Below, in pieces: positions 1 through 6,696 of a stretch of DNA of 12,619 nucleotides. This DNA comes from Acidobacteriota bacterium (GTDB taxonomy: Bacteria; Acidobacteriota; Thermoanaerobaculia; Multivoradales; JAHEKO01), in contig JAHEKO010000066.1 of NCBI GenBank assembly GCA_024638355.1, positions 1 to 12,619 on the forward strand, in the 5' to 3' direction. Position 1 is the stretch's first letter, and the number at the start of each line of letters is the position of its first letter. The position numbers and the translations under genes were made by a program. The notes below the pieces were generated by a model. The model did not search any database and was not told the DNA's origin. It worked only from the letters and a program-made list of their open reading frames with translations.

Positions 1-213
1 ACGATTCGCGCGACCGAGATGCCGCTCCAGTCCGGGCGGGTGCTGCCCGGCATCGCCTATCCGACCGTCGAGTCCCAGCGCGATCTGAGCCTGACGCTCG
101 AAGTGAACGCGCGGCCGACACCCGGGCTCTACGAGCTGCGCGTCGAAGCCACCTACTTGACCTACGGACGGCTCGCGAGCCGCTCGCTGACCACCCTCGC
201 CTGGAGGCCGTGA
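1..213 (+). CDS. Pilin-like protein, C-terminal fragment (probable PilV/GspI-type minor pseudopilin)
   Basis: The reading frame is already open at the left edge, so only the last 70 residues or so are visible and the N-terminal prepilin signal is outside the window. What remains is a beta-rich tail ending in LTTLAWRP, resembling the C-terminal sheet of small minor pseudopilins of the GspI/PilV type. The strongest argument is context: its TGA overlaps the first possible GTG of a clear GspJ/PilW-type prepilin, and a third pilin-like gene follows, matching the usual I-J-K order of type II secretion/type IV pilus minor pseudopilin operons. The family assignment is inferred from position more than from sequence. 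Confidence 0.6.
   Translation, partial: TIRATEMPLQSGRVLPGIAYPTVESQRDLSLTLEVNARPTPGLYELRVEATYLTYGRLASRSLTTLAWRP
203..207 (+). promoter_or_regulatory. Shine-Dalgarno site selecting the start of the GspJ-like gene
   Basis: A GGAGG lies inside the last codons of the upstream pilin gene. It is 8 nt before the GTG at 216 but only 2 nt before the GTG at 210. The spacing favours 216 as the true start. Confidence 0.5.
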
Positions 214-215
214 CC

Positions 216-761
216 GTGCGCCGACGCTCACGGTCCGGATTCACCGTGATCGAGGCGGTCGTCAGTTTGGCGCTCGCCGCCCTCTTCATGCTGCTCGCCG
301 CCCAGCTCCTGCGCGACACCCAGCTGGCCACGCTCGCCACCCGCCGCCAGGCGCTCGATCCGGCACCCCAGCAAATCGCCGAGCGGCTGCGGCGAGACAT
401 CCGGCGCGCGACCGGCACCCTGCTCCCCCGCAGCCGATCCGGCCTGCTCTGGTCGCGCGGACCGCTCATCCTGATGCTGCCGAGCGGCGGCAGCGTACGG
501 TTCGAGAAGAGCGCCGACCAGGTGACCCGCCGCCTGATCGACTCGAGCGGCATCTCCTCGGGCGAGCGGCCGCTGATGGGGGGCGTGGTGAGCTGGCGCT
601 GGACCGAGATCGGCTCCGGCCTGGTCGAGATCGAGATCGGCTTCCGCCGCGAGCGCGACGACTCGGTTCTACAGCGCAGGGCGACCGTCGCCCGCAGTGC
701 CATCGACACCCTGCGCATGCGCGTCGCCATGCGCGGCGCCCCCGGCAGGAGCTCGTGGTGA
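216..761 (+). CDS. Prepilin-type protein, GspJ/PilW-like minor pseudopilin
   Basis: This is a minor pilin or pseudopilin, inserted in the inner membrane, cleaved by prepilin peptidase and built into the tip of a type II secretion pseudopilus or type IV pilus. The N-terminus shows a short basic leader (RRRSRSG), the cleavage motif SG|FTVIE with the conserved Glu at mature position 5, and then a hydrophobic helix (AVVSLALAALFMLLAAQLL). After that come an Arg-rich helix (IAERLRRDIRRA) and a beta-rich domain with the order typical of GspJ/PilW proteins: GG.VRF, VTRRLID, then LMGGVVSWRW. About 181 residues is normal for the family. GTG at 216 is preferred over GTG at 210 because of Shine-Dalgarno spacing. 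It is translationally coupled to both neighbours. I cannot tell whether it serves type II secretion or type IV pili. Confidence 0.85.
   Translation: MRRRSRSGFTVIEAVVSLALAALFMLLAAQLLRDTQLATLATRRQALDPAPQQIAERLRRDIRRATGTLLPRSRSGLLWSRGPLILMLPSGGSVRFEKSADQVTRRLIDSSGISSGERPLMGGVVSWRWTEIGSGLVEIEIGFRRERDDSVLQRRATVARSAIDTLRMRVAMRGAPGRSSW
747..751 (+). promoter_or_regulatory. Shine-Dalgarno site selecting the start of the GspK/PilX-like gene
   Basis: AGGAG sits inside the end of the GspJ-like gene, 6 nt before the GTG at 758 and only 3 nt before the GTG at 755. This favours 758, which also gives the familiar 4-base GTGA stop/start overlap. Confidence 0.5.
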
Positions 762-1153
762 GACGCCGCCTGCGGCGAGGATCCGGGCACGCCCTGGCCA
801 TCGCGCTCGTCGTTCTGGTCCTGGTCGGAGCGGCCGGCACCGCGATCGCCGTGACGCTGCAGCTCGAGACGCGCACGTCGCTCCAGGAGTCACGCCGCAT
901 TCGGCTCGCCGCGCTGGGCGACGCCGCTCTGGCCGAGGCGTTGGCCGAGCTGGCGCGCGACCCCGGCTTCCGCGGCGCTCCCGAGCGCCGACTCGACCAC
1001 GGCACGATCTCGAGCCGCGTCGAAACTCTCGGCCTGAACCGCTACGCGATCGAGGCGACCGCCGTCGTCTCCGGCCGGCGTCAGACGATAAGCGCCGAGG
1101 TCGCTACCGGCGGCCCGGCGCCGCGCGTCATGAGTTGGCGCATCGTGCGCTAG
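758..1153 (+). CDS. Short membrane-anchored pilin-like protein (GspK/PilX-type N-terminus)
   Basis: A 131-residue protein with a basic leader (RRRLRRGSG) and a long hydrophobic helix (HALAIALVVLVLVGAAGTAIAV) leading into a Thr/Arg-rich helical stretch (LETRTSLQESRRIRLAALGDAALAEALAELA). The Gly before the hydrophobic segment and the absence of Glu at position 5 match GspK and PilX proteins, which lack that residue. The helix with an Ala-rich amphipathic continuation is also typical of PilX. Full GspK proteins are around 300 residues, so this one lacks most of the periplasmic domain; only a small strand-rich tail ends the protein. It is the last gene of the pseudopilin operon and overlaps the preceding gene by 4 bases. 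Its TAG stop shares a CTAG with the convergent CAP gene. Confidence 0.7.
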   Translation: MRRRLRRGSGHALAIALVVLVLVGAAGTAIAVTLQLETRTSLQESRRIRLAALGDAALAEALAELARDPGFRGAPERRLDHGTISSRVETLGLNRYAIEATAVVSGRRQTISAEVATGGPAPRVMSWRIVR

Positions 1154-2001
1154 GGCCGTCGGCCCATCACCTGCACCCAGACCACCTGATAGCCATTCGG
1201 ACCCCGGCCGGTCGCCAGACCGAGGCCCATGGCGTCGAATCTCTGATCCATCAACACGCGGCGGTGGCCGGGGCTCGCCAGCCATCCCTCGATCACGGCG
1301 TCGATGGCGGTCGGCCCCTGGGCCAGGTTCTCCCCCACCGGTTGGTGCCGGCAGCCCGCCTGCCGCGCGCGCGCCGCAACGTCGCCGCCGCTCGGATCGG
1401 TGTGCTCGAAGAACCCCTCGGCGAGCAGGCGCCGCGCGTATCCCTGCGCCACCCGATCGAGGCAAGCGTCGGCCAGCACGGGCTCTCGCATCGACTCGCC
1501 CCGCACTTTGTTGACCCGGACCCGGAGCGCCGCCCGCACCTCGTCCAGGCTCTCCAGCGCGGCGGTCGTCTCGCCGAACCAGTCCGCGGCCGAGCGCGCG
1601 AGCACCACGAGGTAGATCAGCAGCTCTCCCGACTCGGCGATGCCGATGCCGATGTCGGGCAGATCCCGCCGCCACAGCTCGCCCCGCTCCGCACCCTCGC
1701 CCATCCACCGATTCACCACCGACGTCGGCTCCGCGTCGCTCGCCGCCACCGCCGCCGTGAAGGCGTACGGCTCGTAGCCGGCGGAGACCAGCCGCGTTTC
1801 GAGCCCGTTCTCCTCGGTCGCCTGCTCCAGCCGCATTCCGGCCACGACTCGATCGGCGATGGCCCGCGCCTCGTCCTGTGCGGCGCGGGTGACCGCCGGC
1901 TCGGACACGAGCTCTTCGAGCCCCGCGCGCGCCCTCCTCTCGCCGACCGCCTCCTCGAGCTCCGACCGGATCTGCTCGAGATCGAGGAGCGCCCGCTCCA
2001 T
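1150..2001 (-). CDS. Tandem CAP/SCP-domain protein, probably exported; the drawn ATG is probably not the true start
   Basis: The second domain (about residues 155-280 from ATG 2001) is a clear CAP (SCP/PR-1-like) fold: FFEHTDP with His200, GENLAQG with Glu224, WLASPGHRRVL with His246, the closing MGLGLATGRG...YQVVWVQVMG, and Cys180/Cys217 in a spacing that could form a disulfide. The first about 135 residues repeat the same plan in degenerate form, ending DIGIGIAESGELLIYLVVLA, without the His or SPGH motif. Bacterial CAP proteins are normally secreted; their molecular function is mostly unknown. The ATG at 2001 has no good ribosome site and no signal peptide. The same frame stays open upstream to 2100 and there encodes RPELAVALVVAGGWISPSDS, a convincing signal sequence, but it contains no ATG, GTG or TTG. 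An ATC at 2085 lies 9 nt after AGGAGG. I keep ATG 2001 as the conservative coordinate. It is the last gene of the 3211-1150 operon. Confidence 0.85.
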   Translation of the reverse strand: MERALLDLEQIRSELEEAVGERRARAGLEELVSEPAVTRAAQDEARAIADRVVAGMRLEQATEENGLETRLVSAGYEPYAFTAAVAASDAEPTSVVNRWMGEGAERGELWRRDLPDIGIGIAESGELLIYLVVLARSAADWFGETTAALESLDEVRAALRVRVNKVRGESMREPVLADACLDRVAQGYARRLLAEGFFEHTDPSGGDVAARARQAGCRHQPVGENLAQGPTAIDAVIEGWLASPGHRRVLMDQRFDAMGLGLATGRGPNGYQVVWVQVMGRRP

Positions 2002-2074
2002 CCGGGTCGTCCCGGCACGCGGCGAATCCGACGGCGAGATCCACCCGCCGGCGACGACGAGTGCGACCGCGAGC

Positions 2075-2644
2075 TCAGGCCGGATAGCCGGGCGCCTCCT
2101 TCACCGCCCGTGCCTGCGCCAGATGCCGGGGGATGTGCAACCGGTGAATCTCGAACGCCTCGGCCACCGTCAGGCGCGGCCAGGGAGCGACGGGAGTCGC
2201 GAACAGCATCCGCCCGAGATCGAGGCCGTCGGCGAGGTCGGCGAGCTCGATGAGCCGGCGCAGCTGGCGCCGGAGCTCGGCGGCGACCTCGGCGAGGGCG
2301 AGCGGCTCCCGCCGCGGCCGGTAGACGCGCGGCGCCGGGAACTTGCGCCCCGCGCCCGGCTCCAGCACTCGCAGGATCATCGAGCCCAGGAAGGTCTTCC
2401 GCCGGTAAGGCTGCGCTCCCGCCAGCCCGCGCTCGCGAGCCCGCTCGACCGCCCGCTCCATTCTCATCAGGTAGCCGCCGCCGGTCCGGTTCAGGTGCTC
2501 GATGCACTCGACGATGGACCAGCGCCCCGGACCGGCCCGCCAGGCGGCCTGCTCGTCGGTGATGCCGCCGACCAGCTCCTCGAGCTCATCGTCGGCTTCC
2601 TCGAATGCCGCTACGCAACGGATCAGGAACGGGCACTTCGGCAT
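2075..2644 (-). CDS. DinB superfamily protein
   Basis: A 189-residue four-helix-bundle protein of the DinB/YfiT-like (DinB_2) superfamily: probably a small cytoplasmic metal-binding protein, with members linked to thiol-dependent transferase or hydrolase reactions and stress responses. The diagnostic pattern is present: W-S-I-V-E-C-I-E-H-L with His50 early, and H-R-L-H-I-P-R-H-L with His170 and His174 near the C-terminus, together the usual three-His metal site. The length is typical. The ATG at 2644 follows a GAGGAG ribosome site. It sits 30 bp after the exported-protein gene and runs into the CAP gene, so all three are probably co-transcribed. The substrate cannot be predicted, and homology to E. 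coli DNA polymerase IV is not implied by the name. Confidence 0.85.
   Translation of the reverse strand: MPKCPFLIRCVAAFEEADDELEELVGGITDEQAAWRAGPGRWSIVECIEHLNRTGGGYLMRMERAVERARERGLAGAQPYRRKTFLGSMILRVLEPGAGRKFPAPRVYRPRREPLALAEVAAELRRQLRRLIELADLADGLDLGRMLFATPVAPWPRLTVAEAFEIHRLHIPRHLAQARAVKEAPGYPA
2095..2100 (-). promoter_or_regulatory. Perfect Shine-Dalgarno AGGAGG ahead of the CAP-gene signal peptide
   Basis: On the minus strand AGGAGG is followed by 9 nt and then an ATC codon (2085-2083) in the CAP frame, opening a predicted signal peptide. The site lies inside the last codons of the DinB-like gene. It would have no evident purpose if the CAP gene really began at 2001, about 94 nt downstream. 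Confidence 0.45.
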
Positions 2645-2674
2645 CGGACGTCTCCTCGCTCTTGCTTCCTCTCG

Positions 2675-3211
2675 CTACTTGGGCTGGTAGACCGCGCGTA
2701 CGGTCTGGATCCGCCCCTCGCCGCCGGCGATGACCAGCTCGACGGCGGTGTGGCCGACCTCCCAGCGCGCGACCGCCTTCGCCAGTCCCGAGGTCAGGCT
2801 GTCGAGAACCCGCTCGCCTTCGCCGCGCTCCACCCCGTCGGCCCAGATCCACTCCTCTTCGGACGGACTGCCGAAGTGCTCGTCGAAGAGCGCCTTCCAG
2901 ACACGGAAGTCGGCCAGCTTGCCGGCGGCGTCCCCTTCCGGACTGCGTGAAACGAAGTGGGCCCGAATCAGCTTGCCCTCTTCGAAGGTGTAGACCAGCC
3001 CCGCCGCGACCCCGCCCAGCTCGAAGTTCCAGTACGCGAGCTCGTTCTCGAGGTCGTGATGCAACGGGTGCTTTTCGACCCGCCGCACCTCCGCCTTGCT
3101 CGCGCCCCACGACAGCCCGCGGAAGTCGCTCGCCCCGGCGGCCGTCGCGGCGATCAAAGCCAGCAGCATCGCCCAGGCCGTCGTCCAATGCGTTCGCGCT
3201 CTTACGTTCAT
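2675..3211 (-). CDS. Small exported hypothetical protein with an FRGLSWG N-terminal motif
   Basis: 178 residues. It begins with a Sec signal peptide (basic MNVRARTHW, hydrophobic AWAMLLALIAATAAGA, probable cleavage before SDF), so the mature protein is periplasmic or secreted. The mature protein opens with DFRGLSWGASKAEVRRVE, the 'F.G..WG.s..eV' pattern that starts many small periplasmic proteins of unknown function. It then alternates short strands (AYWNFELGGVAAGLVYTFEEGKL) and helices, in an alpha/beta layout. No catalytic motif and no cysteines are visible in the mature part. The ATG follows a GGAG site at 6 nt spacing. It is the first gene of the 3211-1150 unit, which includes DinB and CAP proteins. 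No specific function can be assigned. Confidence 0.75.
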   Translation of the reverse strand: MNVRARTHWTTAWAMLLALIAATAAGASDFRGLSWGASKAEVRRVEKHPLHHDLENELAYWNFELGGVAAGLVYTFEEGKLIRAHFVSRSPEGDAAGKLADFRVWKALFDEHFGSPSEEEWIWADGVERGEGERVLDSLTSGLAKAVARWEVGHTAVELVIAGGEGRIQTVRAVYQPK

Positions 3212-3232
3212 CGCGGTCTCCGTCGCTGGCTG

Positions 3233-3263
3233 AGAATACGACTCCGCGCCGACGATAGTTCAA
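3233..3263 (-). promoter_or_regulatory. Possible sigma-70-type promoter for the 3211-1150 operon
   Basis: Reading the minus strand, TTGAAC (3263-3258) and TATTCT (3238-3233) resemble -35 and -10 boxes, and lie upstream of the ATG at 3211. The 19-bp spacer is longer than ideal and the boxes are imperfect, so this is only a candidate. Confidence 0.25.
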
Positions 3264-3301
3264 AGAGCGCTTCGCCGGGATGATCCGCTCCGCGCGAGCA
3301 C

Positions 3302-4687
3302 TCAGCCCGCAGGGAGAAGCCGTGCCTGGCTCGAGTCGTCGTCGATCCGCCCTGGGCCGCTCCGGCGGCGGAGCCAATCGACCTGGAGCGACAGGTAGCC
3401 GGGAGCATAGCCGCGGTAGTCGCGCTCGCCGTCCGCTTCCTCGAAAAGCAGGATGCCGTGCTCGGCCTCGGGGAAGACCTTCGTCGTGATCGGCCGCCCG
3501 GCGGCCTGGAGCTTCTCGAGCTCGTCGATCGACCAGTCCGATGGCATGCTCGAGTCCGCGCCCCCGAAGATCCACAGGCTGGGGGTCTCGAGCGAAGCGA
3601 CCGTCGGCACCGGGTCGTAAAGGCGGTCGACGAAGGGCTCGTCGCCGCGAGTGCGCCACCACAGCCAGACCCGTACGGCCGGCAGCGGCAGCCAGGTCTC
3701 GGTGAGGAAGCCCACCATCGAGTCGCTCCCGTGCACCGCCTCGTACCAATCCGCCTCCTCGGCGGCGGCGAGCGCGCGCCCGAGCTCCGCCCAGCGGTCT
3801 TCCCCGTGATCGAAGATGGCGCTGCCGATGGCGTTGATCGCGTCCACCTCGCGCACCGCGTCGGCGCCGAATCCGGCCTGCTGAAGAGCGTAGACGTAGC
3901 CCCAGCGATCTTCGCCGGTGATCGGAACCATCGGTCCATAGCAGATCAGCAGACTCTTGACGTCCGTCTTGGTCGCGGCGAGCGGCGCGATCCAGCCACC
4001 CTGGCTGTAGCCGGCGAGATGAATGTTGCCGGGGTCGATCTCGGGTCGGGTGCGCAGCCACGCGACGGCGGCCGCCGCGTCGTCCGAGAGCAGATGGAAG
4101 TTCTGGTTGTACTCCCCCTCCGAGCCGCCGGTCCCCCGCTTGTCGTACACCAGGCCGGCGATCCCGTGGGCGGCGGTCAGGTAGGGGTTGTAGTAGGTGT
4201 CGACCGCGCTCTCGCTTCCCGACCCGTGGACGAAGACCGCGACCGGAAAGGGGCCGGTCCCTTCGGGGAGAACCAGCTTGGCTCGGAGCTCGAGCTCACC
4301 ACTGGCAAAGTTGCCTGCCACCTCGGGCAGGTCGACTCTCACGCCGCGCTGCTCGCCCTCCGTCGACCGCCAGCTGAGCCCCGCCGGCGGGCCGGCATCG
4401 ACCGGATCGAAGCTCACCGTCACCGTCACCGGCTCCTCGTCGCTCCACCCCGGCCCGGCCTCGAAGGTGCGTTCGCCGGTCGGCCGCAGCGCCGCGCTCT
4501 CACCCGTCATCAGCCGGTAGCGCAGCGTATCGGCCTCTCGCGGCGTGATGATGACGAGCCGGCCATCGGCCAGACGGTACGCACCGTTGAAGCGAGTGTC
4601 GAAGTCCGGCTCGCGGGTGAGCAGACGGTAGGTCACGCCTGCCGCGACGAGCAGGGCCAGGATCACGATCCAGCGTCGCTTCGACAT
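3302..4687 (-). CDS. Alpha/beta hydrolase, membrane-anchored or exported
   Basis: A serine hydrolase of the alpha/beta-hydrolase fold, probably an esterase, acyl hydrolase or dipeptidyl-peptidase-like enzyme acting outside the cytoplasm. From ATG 4687 (461 aa) it begins MSKRRWIVILALLVAAGVTYRLL, a signal peptide or anchor, followed by a roughly 110-residue beta-rich domain. The hydrolase domain then shows the oxyanion motif FVHGSGSES (about 154-160), DKRGTGGS, the nucleophile elbow GYSQGG (Ser about 228), the acid in GGADSS (Asp about 378) and the catalytic His in EAEHG (about 410), in the canonical order. A GTG at 4720 would add 11 residues before the signal; ATG is preferred because it places the basic residues directly before the hydrophobic core. 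It lies 90 bp upstream of the exported-protein gene and may be part of the same minus-strand block. Substrate unknown. Confidence 0.88.
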   Translation of the reverse strand: MSKRRWIVILALLVAAGVTYRLLTREPDFDTRFNGAYRLADGRLVIITPREADTLRYRLMTGESAALRPTGERTFEAGPGWSDEEPVTVTVSFDPVDAGPPAGLSWRSTEGEQRGVRVDLPEVAGNFASGELELRAKLVLPEGTGPFPVAVFVHGSGSESAVDTYYNPYLTAAHGIAGLVYDKRGTGGSEGEYNQNFHLLSDDAAAAVAWLRTRPEIDPGNIHLAGYSQGGWIAPLAATKTDVKSLLICYGPMVPITGEDRWGYVYALQQAGFGADAVREVDAINAIGSAIFDHGEDRWAELGRALAAAEEADWYEAVHGSDSMVGFLTETWLPLPAVRVWLWWRTRGDEPFVDRLYDPVPTVASLETPSLWIFGGADSSMPSDWSIDELEKLQAAGRPITTKVFPEAEHGILLFEEADGERDYRGYAPGYLSLQVDWLRRRSGPGRIDDDSSQARLLPAG

Positions 4688-4777
4688 TCGATGTGGCTTC
4701 AACCGAGAAGGACTACGCACCGCAGCCGCGGCGGGTTCGGTGGAGGCCCGAGAATGGCGAGGGACGCGGGTTCCAGC

Positions 4778-5302
4778 TCAGGCGAGGCTACCGGCCTTGC
4801 CCACGATGCTGATTGCCAGGTTGGCAACCTTGATGAGCGATCCCAGGAACGCAGCGACCTTCTTCTTCCTTTCCACCGCGTTCTTGGCTTCTTTCAGCAC
4901 CGCTTCGATGGCCTTGATCTCGGCCGCCGAGAGAATGCCGCCGAAGTCCAGACCCGCTCGGGTCTCCAACCTCACCAGCTTGGCCCGAGTGTTGCGCCTC
5001 AGCTGCTTGAGATCCTTGATGGCCGTCTCGCTCAGGCCGGGCGTGCCCAGCGACAACTTGATGCTATCGAGGAGTTTGCCCAACTCGGCGATCTGGTCCT
5101 GCCGCCGCTTCTTCGCTCGCGTCTCGGCCGCCTTCATCGCCTCCGTCGAGCGCTTGACGAGGCCGGCGATCTTCTTCTTCTCCGCCGCCGTCAGATCCTT
5201 TCCCTGCTGCGCCTTGGGCTGGAGTTCCGCCACCAGCGCCTGGGCATCCTTGCCGATCGAGGAGACCTCGGCGATGACGTCCTTGCTGACCTTCTTCGAC
5301 AT
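4778..5302 (-). CDS. Lys/Ala-rich helical protein of unknown function, third gene of lipoprotein operon
   Basis: I do not recognise this family. It has 174 residues, is strongly basic and almost entirely predicted helical: long charged helices (LTAAEKKKIAGLVKRSTEAM, AAETRAKKRRQDQIAELGK, IKDLKQLRRNTRAKLVRLE), with one Gly-rich break (RAGLDFGGIL, about 116-124). The last 25 residues (AAFLGSLIKVANLAISIVGKAGSLA) are hydrophobic and amphipathic, and could pack against a membrane or a partner. There is no signal peptide or lipobox. Its ATG follows the TAG of the upstream lipoprotein directly (TAGATG), with an AAAGGAGA ribosome site inside that gene, so the two are tightly coupled. The lower GC and Lys-rich composition compared with the neighbours on either side is visible. 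A role together with the two lipoproteins is inferred from the operon only. Confidence 0.8.
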   Translation of the reverse strand: MSKKVSKDVIAEVSSIGKDAQALVAELQPKAQQGKDLTAAEKKKIAGLVKRSTEAMKAAETRAKKRRQDQIAELGKLLDSIKLSLGTPGLSETAIKDLKQLRRNTRAKLVRLETRAGLDFGGILSAAEIKAIEAVLKEAKNAVERKKKVAAFLGSLIKVANLAISIVGKAGSLA

Positions 5303-5974
5303 CTACTCTCCTTTCAAGGCGGAGAAGGCCTGCAGCGCCTCGCTCGCGCCCTGTTTGGCCTGTGTCGCCTGGGCTTCGAACTGAGCGACCTCGGCCGCCA
5401 GCTTCTTCAGGCGTGGACTGTCCGACTGTGCCAGCTTCTGGTGGAAGGCCTTGACCTCGCCGAGGAAGGTCTCGGTGAAGGCCAGGATCTGCGCACTCTT
5501 CGGCTGATTGAGGTACTTGAGGACGATCTCGAGGTTCTTGGCTGCGCTCACCAGCAGGGATTCGAGCTGCCCGTAGGCGGCGGAGATCTCCTGAGCCGAG
5601 GCGCGGCGCTCCTTCAACCGTGCTTGGAGCACTTTCTGTTCGGCCTGCTCGACCTCGTACAGATGATAGAGCACCACCGCACGCTGGGTCTCGCGAAACT
5701 CATCGGGAGGCGACGCCAGGAAAGAGTTCATCGAGTCGAGCCGCTTGGCCTTGGCTAGCGCCAACTCCAGCTCGAACTCCTTCTCGGCGAAATCACCACC
5801 CAGCTCACCCAGCTGCTTGGCCGCATTCTGGACGTGGGGCTTGTTCTGCCTGATCCGCTCGTGCACCGCCTGGATCACTTCCTTCTCCTTGGCGCCCAGA
5901 TCCCGCACCGACCCACCCGACACGCAGCCGGTCGCGAGAACGGCAACGGCAACCACCAGCAGGGCCCGCTTCAT
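5303..5974 (-). CDS. Helical lipoprotein of unknown function, second gene of the operon
   Basis: 223 residues. MKRALLVVAVAVLATGC is a lipoprotein signal peptide with lipobox ATGC and acylated Cys17; Val at +2 is not an inner-membrane retention residue, so outer-membrane location is likely by the usual rule. The rest is predicted all-helical with coiled-coil-like heptads, for example FAEKEFELELALAKAKRL, QAEQKVLQARLKERRASA and KKLAAEVAQFEAQATQAK. There is no recognisable enzymatic motif, and no further cysteine. The start overlaps the stop of the upstream lipoprotein by 4 bases (ATGA), with a GGGAGGA ribosome site 5 nt upstream. The stop is immediately followed by the third gene's ATG. A structural or adaptor role at the outer membrane would fit the helical architecture, but this is inference. 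Confidence 0.82.
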   Translation of the reverse strand: MKRALLVVAVAVLATGCVSGGSVRDLGAKEKEVIQAVHERIRQNKPHVQNAAKQLGELGGDFAEKEFELELALAKAKRLDSMNSFLASPPDEFRETQRAVVLYHLYEVEQAEQKVLQARLKERRASAQEISAAYGQLESLLVSAAKNLEIVLKYLNQPKSAQILAFTETFLGEVKAFHQKLAQSDSPRLKKLAAEVAQFEAQATQAKQGASEALQAFSALKGE

Positions 5975-6696
5975 GGCGTTCCTCCCGTGGCGCTGCCGAA
6001 GGTCTTTTCCGCGTTCTGGATCAAGGTGGCGATGTCATCGCCCTTGACGGTGACGTCGGTGGCGATCCACTCGTCGATCTCCGTGTGCATCATCCGCAGG
6101 AGGCCGATGTACTGCTCGAGGTCCTCGAGACCCGCTCGCACGTCGTCCTGGGTCGCCGCGAGGATCATGATGTTGACCATGTCGTCGAAATGGCCGTCTC
6201 TGTCGAGGCTCGACGGGTCCCTCTCGAGGGCATCGGCTTTCGCTCTGAGCTCTTCGGCCGAATCAGCCATTCCGGCGCTTTCGAGCGCGTCCGCCGAATC
6301 GCGGAGCCCCTTCACCCGCTTCGGCACCAGGATGTCGATGACGGCTTGCTCGTCGGGCTCGCCGGGCTTCGGCCGCGCGGCAAGCAACTCGCTCACCAGC
6401 TCGCGATACGCCGCTCGCTCGCTGCCGATCGCCCTGGAGATCTCGATCAGGTCGCCGTCGATCTCTTCCTCCTTGAGGGTGCCGACCTTGTTGACCACGG
6501 CCGCAGCCACAATCGAGCGGCCCGCCAGTTCGCGGACCTCCTCCAGCTCGCGTATATAGACGTTCCGAAGATTCGCCTGCGCCTTCTGCAGCTCGGCGAG
6601 CGCCACGCCGACCTGGGACGACGCCTGCTTCACCTCCGTCGAGGCTACGCATCCACAGAGAAGCAGACAGAGCGTCGCCGAAAAGAGCCATCGCAT
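5971..6696 (-). CDS. Helical lipoprotein of unknown function, first gene of the operon
   Basis: 241 residues from the ATG at 6696. MRWLFSATLCLLLCGC is a lipoprotein signal peptide ending in Cys16, with Val at +2 (outer-membrane type). The mature protein is acidic and predicted helical: EVKQASSQVGVALAELQKA, LRNVYIRELEEVREL, then EEEIDGDLIEISRAIGSERA, with a later region (DDMVNIMILAATQDDVRAG, LEDLEQYIGLLRMMHTEIDE). I do not recognise the family. The frame is open further upstream to a possible start at 6888, but that extension is Arg/Pro-rich, unlike a leader, while ATG 6696 has a near-perfect AAGGAGGT ribosome site and begins the signal peptide. It heads a three-gene, essentially gapless operon with a second lipoprotein and a basic helical protein. 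Confidence 0.83.
   Translation of the reverse strand: MRWLFSATLCLLLCGCVASTEVKQASSQVGVALAELQKAQANLRNVYIRELEEVRELAGRSIVAAAVVNKVGTLKEEEIDGDLIEISRAIGSERAAYRELVSELLAARPKPGEPDEQAVIDILVPKRVKGLRDSADALESAGMADSAEELRAKADALERDPSSLDRDGHFDDMVNIMILAATQDDVRAGLEDLEQYIGLLRMMHTEIDEWIATDVTVKGDDIATLIQNAEKTFGSATGGTP

Noticed and set aside
697..2253. Long open frame on the plus strand (over 500 codons) across the pilin end and the CAP and DinB genes
   Set aside because: It is antisense to well-supported genes with clear domain motifs, and its translation is Arg/His/Pro-rich low-complexity sequence typical of high-GC shadow frames.
3458..5758. Very long plus-strand open frame (over 760 codons) opposite the alpha/beta hydrolase and the lipoprotein operon
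   Set aside because: The minus-strand genes beneath it have catalytic motifs, lipoboxes and ribosome sites; the plus frame crosses gene borders without any domain or signal and is a codon-bias shadow.
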